From contig JAIDQW010000378.1 of NCBI GenBank assembly GCA_029062075.1, positions 1 through 7,835 on the forward strand: a stretch of DNA of 7,835 bases. The letters are read 5' to 3'. Position numbers and translations under genes: made by a program. This document shows positions 1-6,896 of the stretch, in pieces; within the stretch, counting starts at the first letter, position 1, and every line of letters starts with the position of its first letter. Under the pieces are notes generated by a model. The model was not told the DNA's origin and ran no database searches. It was given only the letters and a program-made list of their open reading frames with translations. The DNA is from Paramuribaculum sp. GTDB lineage: Bacteria; Bacteroidota; Bacteroidia; Bacteroidales; Muribaculaceae.

Positions 1-90
1 ATACAATCCTCCGTCTTCAGCTATACCAGTGATGACAGCCTCCTTAAAAGGAATTCTCAAAGAGTGATTTCCGGTGCTAAAATATTTCAT
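1..90 (-). CDS. thrC: Threonine synthase, N-terminal fragment (cut by window edge)
   Basis: Threonine synthase is the PLP-dependent enzyme that converts O-phosphohomoserine to threonine, the last step of threonine synthesis in the cytoplasm. The visible 30 codons read MKYFSTGNHSLRIPF followed by KEAVITGIAEDGGLY. This matches the conserved family N-terminus, in which a short Tyr/Ser/Thr strand is followed by a 'F-x-EAV-x-x-G-x-A-x-DGGLY' motif. The ATG is at 88-90 and the gene continues beyond position 1, so the PLP lysine and all later motifs are outside the window. It lies on the same strand as thrA (2789-5239) but is separated from it by about 2.7 kb of unrelated or broken genes. It is therefore probably transcribed from its own promoter or by read-through. 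The identification rests on a short stretch, but that stretch is very characteristic. Confidence 0.85.
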   Translation of the reverse strand, partial: MKYFSTGNHSLRIPFKEAVITGIAEDGGLY

Positions 91-100
91 GTCGGTTTGT

Positions 101-137
101 TTATCTACAAAATTAATATTTTAAATTCAGTAGATAA
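101..137. promoter_or_regulatory. Perfect 8-bp dyad upstream of thrC (possible operator)
   Basis: TTATCTAC at 101-108 is the exact reverse complement of GTAGATAA at 130-137, separated by 21 AT-rich bases. A second small symmetry, AAAAT-TAAT-ATTTT (109-122), is nested inside. The dyad lies 11 to 47 bp upstream of the thrC start and brackets the candidate -7 element. A binding site for a dimeric regulator, or a leader hairpin, would fit. It is not a good intrinsic terminator because no T-run follows on either strand. In DNA this AT-rich it may be chance. Confidence 0.3.
108..115 (-). promoter_or_regulatory. Possible thrC promoter -7 element (TAATTTTG)
   Basis: On the minus strand these bases read TAATTTTG, which fits the Bacteroidetes sigma-ABfr -7 consensus TAnnTTTG. 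It lies 17 bp upstream of the thrC ATG, so the leader would be only about 10 nt. No clear -33 TTTG is present at the usual 19-21 bp spacing. AT richness makes chance matches common, so support is weak. Confidence 0.25.
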
Positions 138-157
138 CCTATTTGATTTTATTTAAC

Positions 158-520
158 TCAATCCTCCGGCTTCGTTTTGCACCTGTTGCAAAAATAATAT
201 ATGATTATGGAAGCCGAGGTGAGTGATTTTGAAACAAACAGTGCAAGCAACATTCCGGCATCACCGAAAACTACCGGCATCAACAGAAAGGATGGCACAA
301 GGAATATAAGTCCACGAAGCAGCGCAAACGCGATTGAGGGGATAACCTTCTCTACACTTTGAAAATATCCGATTGCCGTGAGGTTGAAGATAAAGAAAAC
401 AAATGCCGCTGAAAATAGTGGGAATCCCTTGACTGCGATTTGTGCAGAGGGATTATTGCTATCAAGATAGAGTTCCGTCAGCGCACCCGGTATAAATATG
501 AATGCGGCGGTAACAATCAT
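158..520 (-). pseudogene. MATE-family efflux transporter, 3' remnant
   Basis: The reading frame gives 120 residues of very hydrophobic protein with four likely membrane segments (about 1-19, 34-52, 62-85 and 88-110) and a short polar tail ending KTKPED. The signatures GYFQS (51-55), FNL (45-47), LLRG (67-70) and an FG-x-x-G turn (85-89) match the C-terminal quarter of MATE (NorM/DinF-like) multidrug exporters. These are normally about 440-460 residues with 12 helices. The frame is closed upstream by a stop at 530-532, and the DNA there turns into ISAs1 transposase sequence on the other strand. The first three quarters of the gene are therefore gone. The ATG at 518-520 is probably an internal methionine. 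A working transporter is not expected. The fragment ends 67 bp upstream of thrC on the same strand. Confidence 0.75.
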
Positions 521-537
521 GCCACATACTCAATGCC

Positions 538-940
538 GACACAATCGAGACAAGGACGTTATGAACCGTTGGCCGGGGCTAAAGACTCTGGTTGAAGTTA
601 CATCCACAGTCGATTATGGTGACCATGTCACCTCAACTGTCAGACATTATATAAGTATATAAGTGACGAAGATTATCCTAAAGCGGCATACTTCAATATG
701 TTGGCGCGAGGACACTGGTCTATAGAGAACCAGTTACACTGGAATCTTGATGTCAACTTCCTTGAGGACGTCTGCCGCGCCAGAAAAGGCTTCGCGGCTG
801 TAAATTTATCTACAATCAGAAAGTTAGCTCTGCAAATAATCAAAGAGCATATCGACAAGAGTAGTTTGAAGAAAAGACGCTTCAAGGCCTGTCTGTCAAA
901 CGACTATCTAAAGAATATGCTTCTTCACGCCAAATTTTGA
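538..940 (+). pseudogene. ISAs1-family transposase, C-terminal remnant with frameshifts
   Basis: Three frames together rebuild the C-terminal part of a DDE transposase of the ISAs1 (H-repeat) family. DTIETRT (538-558, frame 1) matches the family 'GRIETRT' block. WPGLKTLVEV and then VRHYIS (to 656, frame 3) match the 'WPGLKSIV...RYYISS' block. From 665 in frame 2, DEDYPKAAYFNMLARGHW is followed by IENQLHWNLDVNFLED, CRARKGFAAVNLSTIRKLAL and a TGA stop at 938-940. The HW-x-IEN-x-LHW-x-LDV motif with the ED dyad is the family hallmark. The frame 1 to 3 break near 556-562 goes with loss of some residues. The frame 3 to 2 break is an 8-bp tandem duplication at 649-664. The longest intact piece is only 80 codons, from 698. 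The protein cannot be functional. Confidence 0.85.
649..664. repeat. 8-bp tandem duplication (ATATAAGT x2)
   Basis: ATATAAGT occurs twice in direct succession inside the transposase remnant. Removing one copy restores a continuous frame in which VRHYIS runs straight into DEDYPK, as expected for the family. The duplication is therefore a secondary mutation that disrupts the frame and creates a stop at 660-662. Replication slippage, or a footprint left by excision of another element with an 8-bp target duplication, could explain it. Confidence 0.85.
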
Positions 941-2386
941 TGCGGTTGCCCTGATTGCAGAAGGAAGCCTGAAGGTAAACTGGAGTCCGCCGTCACTGCC
1001 ATTTTGCACAGAAACATCTCCGCCCATTGCATTGATAACCCTGCGCACTATCGGCAAACCGAGTCCGGAGCCTCCGGTCTTGCGTGTCCTACCGGAATCA
1101 ACCCTGTAGAAAAGGTCAAACAGGCGACCAAGATGCTCATTTTCCACGCCTATTCCATTGTCAGAGAATGTGAAGATGTGGAATCCGTCTTCCTCCTTAA
1201 TCCACCGCAAGAACATTCTGCTGCCGCCTGAATGTTTGACGGAGTTATATATCAGGTTAAGCAATGCATTGGTTAGCAACGATTCATGCCCCACAACAAG
1301 GCATTTATCCGGAACACTGTACTCAAACTCCATTTTACCGGTTACCTGTCCGTGCTTGATATCCTCAGCCAATTGCGCCGCAAGCCTATGAAAGTTTATA
1401 ATTGTTGAATTATGCACGCTGCTCTGGTCATGCAGGCGCATCACCATAGACAAATCGTTAATCAGAGTCGACAATCGGTCGGTATTCTCTTTTGCCCGGA
1501 CCAGGAATTTATGTTTAAGTTCCTCCGGCATATCTTTTGACTCGAGAATAGTGTCGAGGTAGCCTTTTATTATTCCTACAGGAGTTTTCAGTTCATGGCT
1601 TACACTCATTCCAATCTGGCGTTCATGTAAAATTTTTTCCTGCTCGGCATGTATGCGGTCACGGTATAATGTAAGCAGGTGCTTGGACACATCGCCGAGT
1701 TCATCTTTAGAGAATTGCCAAGAGTCAATGTCATCCGGCAGACGATCCGATGACACAGCCTCTGCAAAATCCCTGAGCGCATATACATTGCGGCATACAG
1801 CCCTAACCCCGAAAAAGGTCAGCACGGACAAAACAATACCAAGCAATATAATTGCAATCCACACCATAGGGTTGATGCTCAAAAAGGTAAGTACTTCTCC
1901 TTCATACGGCAAAGCGGCAAACGCACATATCTTGCCGTCCGGGCTCTTCCTGGAGCAAACCATGCTCCTGTCATTTTCAAGCATCATGTCCTGCACCGCG
2001 GACAAGTCATTATGGTAGATGAGACTTTCAAATCCCGGCTTTATTATCCCGTTACTGTCATAGACCTTGATTGTTGCTGAAGAATTGTCGGCAACCATCT
2101 TTCCATTATTGTCGTAGACCGTTATACGGAGCGGTGCAAGAGTAGTGTTGTCGATGAAAAGGCGGATAAAATCTACAGTCTCGGTCAAATCCTCTCCTCT
2201 GGTGTAAGCATCTACAACGGTATTGCCTACATTAAGCAAACGATTCTCAAGATTTTCCCGTTGTCTCTGTTTCTCATGCGAAACAAAGTAAATGATCGTA
2301 ATGCCAATTATAAGCCATAGAAGGCCTATGAGCGGAAAAAACAGTTTCCAATGCAGTTTTGAAATATCATGTTTTGAAAGTTTCAT
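908..2386 (-). CDS. Membrane sensor histidine kinase with IS-derived C-terminal tail
   Basis: This is a 492-residue inner-membrane sensor kinase that should autophosphorylate on histidine and pass phosphate to a response regulator. TM1 is at about 15-35, followed by an extracytoplasmic sensing domain (about 36-170) with a PAS/Cache-like strand ITVYDNNGKMVAD. TM2 is at about 173-195 and a HAMP linker at about 196-245. The HisKA H-box is SVSHELKTPV with phospho-acceptor H264. The ATPase domain carries N-box NLIYNSVKH (N377, N381), G1 DNGIG (409-413) and G2 GGSGLGL (438-444). All catalytic motifs are intact. The natural end should lie soon after FTFRLP (470-475). From residue 479 on, RATASKFGVKKHIL and the stop are encoded by the IS right end (908-952). 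No response regulator is in the window, so it is an orphan here. It starts 33 bp after the small membrane protein gene. The input signal is unknown. Confidence 0.9.
   Translation of the reverse strand: MKLSKHDISKLHWKLFFPLIGLLWLIIGITIIYFVSHEKQRQRENLENRLLNVGNTVVDAYTRGEDLTETVDFIRLFIDNTTLAPLRITVYDNNGKMVADNSSATIKVYDSNGIIKPGFESLIYHNDLSAVQDMMLENDRSMVCSRKSPDGKICAFAALPYEGEVLTFLSINPMVWIAIILLGIVLSVLTFFGVRAVCRNVYALRDFAEAVSSDRLPDDIDSWQFSKDELGDVSKHLLTLYRDRIHAEQEKILHERQIGMSVSHELKTPVGIIKGYLDTILESKDMPEELKHKFLVRAKENTDRLSTLINDLSMVMRLHDQSSVHNSTIINFHRLAAQLAEDIKHGQVTGKMEFEYSVPDKCLVVGHESLLTNALLNLIYNSVKHSGGSRMFLRWIKEEDGFHIFTFSDNGIGVENEHLGRLFDLFYRVDSGRTRKTGGSGLGLPIVRRVINAMGGDVSVQNGSDGGLQFTFRLPSAIRATASKFGVKKHIL
940..953 (-). 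repeat. Right terminal inverted repeat of the ISAs1-type element
   Basis: Read on the minus strand, the element starts CAGGGCAACCGCAT. The CAGGG tip is the usual end of ISAs1-family elements. It starts at the last base of the transposase stop codon, the expected position for a right end. The neighbouring host bases would be 954 onward. There is no left partner in the window to pair it with. Confidence 0.65.
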
Positions 2387-2419
2387 AGGACTCTTTTATT
2401 ATGTAACATGGAACAGGTT

Positions 2420-2782
2420 TTACTTCCGGTCATAGGCGGTGCACCATACACATATAAGTATAAGTGCAGATAAGGATATATTAATCAACTGGCCGGACAG
2501 TAATGGCGCACCGAAAATAATAAAACCGTTTACAATTCCATCTATCCAAAATAATATTACTCCTACTGTCAACCACTTACGCATGGATATGGTACGGTTC
2601 AAGATAAAAGTTACTCCAGTGACTATAAGCCATAAAGCAATAACAATCAATCCTATTCCTACCGCTTTTTCAACAGAGGATTCTGAAGATATTGTAAGAG
2701 TGAGGCCTCCGAGACCTCTACTGATTCCGACCAGAACAGCAAGGATGCCACCTATCACAGCCAAATATTTTGTCTGCTTCAT
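2420..2782 (-). CDS. Small four-helix membrane protein of unknown function
   Basis: I do not recognise this 120-residue protein. It is strongly hydrophobic, with likely membrane helices at about 7-27, 40-62, 70-90 and 97-115. The first helix carries a glycine-rich stretch (GGILAVLVGISRGLGGL). There is a short basic loop (NRTISMRKW, 62-70) between helices 2 and 3 and a polar C-terminus (AYDRK). It has no catalytic motif or cysteine pair suggesting an enzyme. The ATG lies 6 bp after the thrA stop and the gene ends 33 bp before the kinase ATG, so the three are probably co-transcribed. The spacing makes a role with the kinase, for example as a signal partner, conceivable but unproven. The coding region is AT-rich. 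A + strand reading frame through the same DNA (2439-2861) is not supported. Confidence 0.7.
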   Translation of the reverse strand: MKQTKYLAVIGGILAVLVGISRGLGGLTLTISSESSVEKAVGIGLIVIALWLIVTGVTFILNRTISMRKWLTVGVILFWIDGIVNGFIIFGAPLLSGQLINISLSALILICVWCTAYDRK

Positions 2783-2788
2783 ATATGC

Positions 2789-5239
2789 TCAACGGATATT
2801 AGCGATAGAGATAATGTCGGCAAAGACTCCGGCTGCAGTAACTTCCGCCCCGGCTCCGTAACCTTTGATAACCATAGGATAGTCATGGTATCTCTCTGTA
2901 GTAATGAGGATTACATTATTGCTGCCGGCGAGATTATAAAATGGGTGATCTGCTGCTACAGTTTCAAGTCCCACAGTAGCGTTACCATTATCAAGACAAG
3001 CTACAAATCTAAATCTTAAATCAAGTTTTTCCGCTTCCTCACGTCTTTTTTCAAAAGGAATGTCAAGCTCACTTACAGAGTTAAAGAATTGCTCTACTGA
3101 CCCGGTTAACAGATCTGCTGGAAGTAACGGTTTTATCTTGATGTCATCCATCTCAATTCGATAACCGGCTTCACGAGCGAGAATTACAAGCTTCCGCATA
3201 ACATCAGTCCCGCTCAAGTCAATTCTTGGATCCGGTTCACTGTATCCGGCATCCATAGCACCTTTTACAGCCATACTGAATGAAATGTCTTTGCTAAGTT
3301 CATTAAATATAAAATTTAATGTGCCGGAAAGCACAGCCTCAATGCGGAGTATTTTGTCACCGGAATTGATAAGGGAATTTATAGTGTTAATAATTGGTAA
3401 CCCGGCACCTACATTCGTCTCAAAAAGATATTTTACATCTTTATTTCTGGCTATGTTCTTTAATTTCAGATAGTGGTCATATTTGCCAGATGCAGCGATT
3501 TTATTGGCTGCGACCACATTGATATTATGATCAAGAAGCCTTGCATAAAGATCTGCAATATCAGCACTTGATGTGCAATCTACAAATACGCTGTTAAAAA
3601 TATTCATGCCAATAATATCTCTGGCTATTAATTCAGGAGAAGATGGCATACCGTCTTCTTCAAGACGCTCTTTATAAGATGCGATGTCTATACCTTCGCG
3701 ATTAAAAATAGCTTTTTTGGAATTGGCAATGCCCACAACCTTTAGCTCCAGAGCCTTATCGCGGAGAAGTTTCTCCTGCTGCAGGGCAAGCTGCTGAAGT
3801 AGGTGACGCCCAATGTTGCCAATTCCAATTATAAAAAGATTAAGCACTTGGGTGTCAGAGAGAAAAAAACTATCGTGTATTACATTAAGAGCTTTTTTCT
3901 GATCGGATAATTTAATAACGAATGAAATATTTGTTTCAGATGCGCCCTGAGCACAAGCTTTTACATTAATACCATTGCGCCCCAGAGTATTGAATAAACG
4001 CCCGGCGACTCCAGTTGCATGTCTCATATTTTCTCCAACAATAGCAACTGTTGCAAGATTGTGCTCCGAATTAATTGGATTAATTTCTCCGGACATAATT
4101 TCCAGGTAAAATTCCCTTTCCAGAGCCTGTACAGCGTTCGCGGCATCTTCATTCTTGATTGCAAATGAAGTAGTGTTTTCACTTGATGCCTGAGAAACGA
4201 GGAATACACTGATTCCTTGTTTGGCAAGTGCATTGAATATTCGAGCATTAACACCTACGATACCAACCATACCAAGACCGCTAACAGTGATAAGACAAGT
4301 ATCGCTGATGGAAGAAATACCTTTGATCGCTTTACCGTCACACCGTGCTTCTTCTGATTCTCGTGTGGAGGAAATCAGAGTACCGGGAGCTGTGGGATTG
4401 AATGTATTCTTTATAAGAATTGGGATATTTTTATGGAAAACCGGATAAATCGTTGGAGGATAAACAACTTTAGCACCGAAATTGCAAAGCTCCATAGCCT
4501 CCACAAATGTCAGATGATCTATAACGTAAGTATTGCTTATAACTCTTGGATCAGCAGTCATAAAACCATCTACATCGGTCCATATTTCAAGTACCTCCGC
4601 ATCAAGTGTCGCAGCAATGATTGCAGCCGTGTAATCACTTCCTCCTCTCCCTAAATTGGTGACATCACCGGTGGAAACATCGGAGGAAATGAAACCAGGA
4701 ACAACCGCAACATTAAAATCACCGGAAGAGAATGTCTTTGCCACCAGCTCATTGGTAACTGGGTCAAGAACATGTTTACCAAATTGGTCAATTGTTTTTA
4801 TAAAAGAGCGGGAATCATAAAGCGTAGCTCCATTGATAATGTTGCTGATTATCAAACTTGACAACCGCTCACCATAACTTACAATTATGTCAAGCGAACG
4901 GGCAGACAAATCTTTAAGCAGGCTTACACCCTTAAAAATATTAGACAGCTCATCAAGCATTTCGCAAGCCCGTTCCCATACAATCGAACGGTTACTCTCA
5001 CTAACCATTCCGGAAATCACGTCTTCATGGCGCTGCTTAATCTTATTGAATATTTCTTTATATTCATCTGTCTTTCCGGTGGCGGCAGCTTTTGCAGTAG
5101 AAATCAGCATATCCGTTACTCCACCGAGAGCTGATACCACGATTATTACCGGTGTATCTCCAGCCTCTACTATTGACTTTACACTTTGCAGGCTTGTAAC
5201 AGTGCCTACCGATGTACCGCCAAATTTCAGTACTTTCAT
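2789..5239 (-). CDS. thrA: Bifunctional aspartokinase / homoserine dehydrogenase
   Basis: This 816-residue enzyme (E. coli ThrA is 820) carries out the first and third steps from aspartate to homoserine: ATP-dependent phosphorylation of aspartate, and NAD(P)H reduction of aspartate semialdehyde. The kinase domain (about 1-290) begins with KFGGTSVG (5-12) and has the SYGERLS (121-127), GRGGSDYTA (197-205) and WTDVDG (220-225) motifs. Two ACT-type regulatory regions follow (about 315-460), including VSGLGMVGIVGV and VAIVGENM, so feedback by an end product, presumably threonine, is likely. The dehydrogenase part starts with the Rossmann loop GIGNIG (472-477). It has AANK (577-580), the DPRIDLSGTDVMRK substrate region (670-683) and a complete C-terminus GYGAGAEVTAAGVFADI. 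The gene starts 6 bp after prfC ends and looks intact. Confidence 0.97.
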   Translation of the reverse strand: MKVLKFGGTSVGTVTSLQSVKSIVEAGDTPVIIVVSALGGVTDMLISTAKAAATGKTDEYKEIFNKIKQRHEDVISGMVSESNRSIVWERACEMLDELSNIFKGVSLLKDLSARSLDIIVSYGERLSSLIISNIINGATLYDSRSFIKTIDQFGKHVLDPVTNELVAKTFSSGDFNVAVVPGFISSDVSTGDVTNLGRGGSDYTAAIIAATLDAEVLEIWTDVDGFMTADPRVISNTYVIDHLTFVEAMELCNFGAKVVYPPTIYPVFHKNIPILIKNTFNPTAPGTLISSTRESEEARCDGKAIKGISSISDTCLITVSGLGMVGIVGVNARIFNALAKQGISVFLVSQASSENTTSFAIKNEDAANAVQALEREFYLEIMSGEINPINSEHNLATVAIVGENMRHATGVAGRLFNTLGRNGINVKACAQGASETNISFVIKLSDQKKALNVIHDSFFLSDTQVLNLFIIGIGNIGRHLLQQLALQQEKLLRDKALELKVVGIANSKKAIFNREGIDIASYKERLEEDGMPSSPELIARDIIGMNIFNSVFVDCTSSADIADLYARLLDHNINVVAANKIAASGKYDHYLKLKNIARNKDVKYLFETNVGAGLPIINTINSLINSGDKILRIEAVLSGTLNFIFNELSKDISFSMAVKGAMDAGYSEPDPRIDLSGTDVMRKLVILAREAGYRIEMDDIKIKPLLPADLLTGSVEQFFNSVSELDIPFEKRREEAEKLDLRFRFVACLDNGNATVGLETVAADHPFYNLAGSNNVILITTERYHDYPMVIKGYGAGAEVTAAGVFADIISIANIR

Positions 5240-5245
5240 TTTTGA

Positions 5246-6826
5246 TTAGAATTCTGATGTCTGGTGAAACTTAATATCAGGAAAATCATTCTGTGCCATC
5301 TGGAGAACGTAGGCGGAATCTGCCAGGAAAACATCTCTGCCTTCACGGTCAAGTGCCATGAACTGATGTTTTCTTTTCTTAAAATTCTCAAGGGCTACAG
5401 GATTTGAACTTTCTATCCAGCACGCTTTGTAAAGCGAAATGGGTTCCCAACGGCATTGAGCTCCATATTCATGTAGCAGACGGTATTGGATCACTTCAAA
5501 TTGAAGCTGTCCAACTGTACCGATAAGTTTTCTGCCATTGAATTGGTTTGTGAAAAGCTGTGCCACACCTTCATCCATAAGTTGTTGTACTCCCTTTTCC
5601 AGCTGCTTGGATTTCATGGGATCGGAGTTCTCAATATACTTAAACATCTCAGGTGAGAAGCTTGGCAAGCCTTTGAAATGAAGGGTCTCGGAAGAAGTGA
5701 TGGTGTCACCAATCTTGAAATTACCTGTATCGGGGATACCTACAATATCTCCGGGATATGCTTCATCTACAATACTCTTTTTCTGAGCCATGAAAGCAGT
5801 GGGTGCAGCAAATTTCAACGTCTTTCCCGAGCGTATGTGCCGATAGGGAGCATTACGTTCAAATTTACCTGAACAAATTTTTACAAAAGCGATACATGAC
5901 CTGTGGTTAGGGTCCATATTAGCATGAATCTTAAATACGAATCCACTGAAATGCTCTTCTTCGGGACGTACTTCTCTCTCCTCTGCTACAATTGGGCGAG
6001 GGGAGGGTGCAATCTTCACAAAGCAGTCAAGCAGTTCTTTTACACCAAAAGTGTTTAGCGCAGAACCAAAGAATACCGGTGCAACTTTACCTTCAAGATA
6101 GACTTTCTCATCAAATTCAGGATACACACCTTCAATCAGCTCTAAATCCTCTCGAAGTTTTGCGGCATCAGTGATGCCCACAGCTTCGTCAATACGAGGA
6201 TCATTGATGTTTTCAATCTCAACTCTCTCGGTGACTTTTTGTTTATCAGGAGTGAATAAATCAAGCGAATTTTCGTGAATATTATAGACTCCTTTGAATT
6301 TAGCACCAATATTAATTGGCCATGAAAGTGGGCGTACATTGATTTTCAATTCCTGTTCAAGCTCGTCAAGAATATCAAACGGGTCTCTACCCTCACGGTC
6401 AAGCTTATTAACGAATATTATAACAGGGGTATTCCTCATTCTGCATACCTCCATGAGACGTCTTGTCTGTTGCTCTACACCTTTTGCAACGTCAACGACA
6501 ATGATAACACTATCAACTGCTGTGAGTGTTCTGAAAGTGTCCTCAGCAAAGTCCTGGTGTCCAGGAGTATCAAGAATGTTGATTTTATATCCGTTGTATT
6601 CAAATCCCATTACAGATGTGGCAACTGAAATACCTCTCTGTTTCTCAATCTCCATCCAGTCGCTGGTTGCGGTCTTTTTGATTTTATTTGATTTAACCGC
6701 GCCGGCTATGTGAATAGCTCCTCCAAATAGAAGAAGCTTCTCCGTAAGAGTAGTTTTACCGGCATCCGGATGCGATATTATCGCGAAAGTGCGCCGCCGG
6801 TTTATTTCGTCAGTTAACTGTGACAT
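5246..6826 (-). CDS. prfC: Peptide chain release factor 3
   Basis: RF3 is a ribosome-associated GTPase of the EF-G/EF-Tu superfamily. It promotes release of RF1 and RF2 after stop-codon hydrolysis. The protein has 526 residues (E. coli 529). The G motifs are complete: P-loop SHPDAGKTT (18-26), switch I RGISV (64-68), DTPGH (86-90), NKLD (140-143) and GSALNTFG in the G5 area. Domain II and the RF3-specific C-terminal domain follow, including [10 protein letters not shown] and [10 protein letters not shown], which separate it from EF-G. The start at 6826 gives the usual N-terminus [20 protein letters not shown]. The leader is A/T-rich without a clear Shine-Dalgarno sequence. A TAACTTTG -7 element lies 25 bp upstream. 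thrA follows after 6 bp, so prfC may be the promoter-proximal gene of the thrA transcript. Confidence 0.97.
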   Translation of the reverse strand: MSQLTDEINRRRTFAIISHPDAGKTTLTEKLLLFGGAIHIAGAVKSNKIKKTATSDWMEIEKQRGISVATSVMGFEYNGYKINILDTPGHQDFAEDTFRTLTAVDSVIIVVDVAKGVEQQTRRLMEVCRMRNTPVIIFVNKLDREGRDPFDILDELEQELKINVRPLSWPINIGAKFKGVYNIHENSLDLFTPDKQKVTERVEIENINDPRIDEAVGITDAAKLREDLELIEGVYPEFDEKVYLEGKVAPVFFGSALNTFGVKELLDCFVKIAPSPRPIVAEEREVRPEEEHFSGFVFKIHANMDPNHRSCIAFVKICSGKFERNAPYRHIRSGKTLKFAAPTAFMAQKKSIVDEAYPGDIVGIPDTGNFKIGDTITSSETLHFKGLPSFSPEMFKYIENSDPMKSKQLEKGVQQLMDEGVAQLFTNQFNGRKLIGTVGQLQFEVIQYRLLHEYGAQCRWEPISLYKACWIESSNPVALENFKKRKHQFMALDREGRDVFLADSAYVLQMAQNDFPDIKFHQTSEF

Positions 6827-6851
6827 TAATTTGATTTATTATAAGTATTTG

Positions 6852-6859
6852 CAAAGTTA
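6852..6859 (-). promoter_or_regulatory. Probable prfC promoter -7 element (TAACTTTG)
   Basis: The minus strand reads TAACTTTGC here, fitting the Bacteroidetes TAnnTTTG consensus. It lies 25 bp before the prfC ATG, which would give a leader of roughly 20 nt. A good -33 TTTG is not seen; the AGTTTTA stretch about 18-20 bp further upstream is the nearest candidate. Confidence 0.5.
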
Positions 6860-6882
6860 CGATTTTTTTGAATAAAACTCAC

Positions 6883-6890
6883 TACCTTTG
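6883..6890 (+). promoter_or_regulatory. Probable methyltransferase-radA promoter -7 element (TACCTTTG)
   Basis: TACCTTTGC fits the Bacteroidetes TAnnTTTG -7 consensus. Transcription would begin about 5-8 bases downstream, at about 6895-6898, so the messenger would be leaderless or nearly so for a start at 6897 or 6903. A TTTG at 6867-6870 is only 12 bp upstream, too close for the usual -33 spacing. The element also argues against use of the TTG at 6888 as a start codon, because that TTG is part of the promoter. Confidence 0.5.
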
Positions 6891-6896
6891 CGGTAT

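Larger units (their letters stand above)
538..953 (+). mobile_element. Right-end remnant of an ISAs1-family insertion sequence
   Basis: About 416 bp of an insertion sequence remain, made up of the 3' part of the transposase gene and the right terminal inverted repeat. Family members are about 1.2-1.5 kb with one transposase, ends starting CAGGG and target duplications of 8-10 bp. Here the left end and more than half of the transposase are missing, and the sequence joins directly to the broken MATE gene. No flanking target duplication can be checked because the left end is lost. The element cannot move on its own. The right end lies inside the 3' end of the histidine kinase gene on the other strand. 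Confidence 0.8.

Noticed and set aside
101..137. Intrinsic terminator for the MATE remnant
   Set aside because: The stem is AT-rich with a 21-base loop and no T-run follows on the minus strand, so it does not have terminator form.
698..940. Short 80-codon + strand gene as a complete protein
   Set aside because: The frame is only the last intact piece of an ISAs1 transposase. Family sequence continues upstream in other frames, so the ATG at 698 is internal.
2439..2861. 140-codon + strand reading frame opposite the small membrane protein and the thrA 3' end
   Set aside because: It lies antisense to a clear membrane-protein frame and to conserved ThrA sequence, has no recognisable domain, and its composition is what an antisense frame of a hydrophobic protein gives.
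6294..6713. 139-codon + strand reading frame opposite prfC
   Set aside because: It is the antisense of the conserved GTPase domain of RF3 with no family resemblance of its own.
6888..6896. TTG start codon three codons before the chosen methyltransferase ATG
   Set aside because: The TTG is the end of the TACCTTTG promoter element, so it would lie upstream of the expected transcription start. ATG codons at 6897 and 6903 are available.
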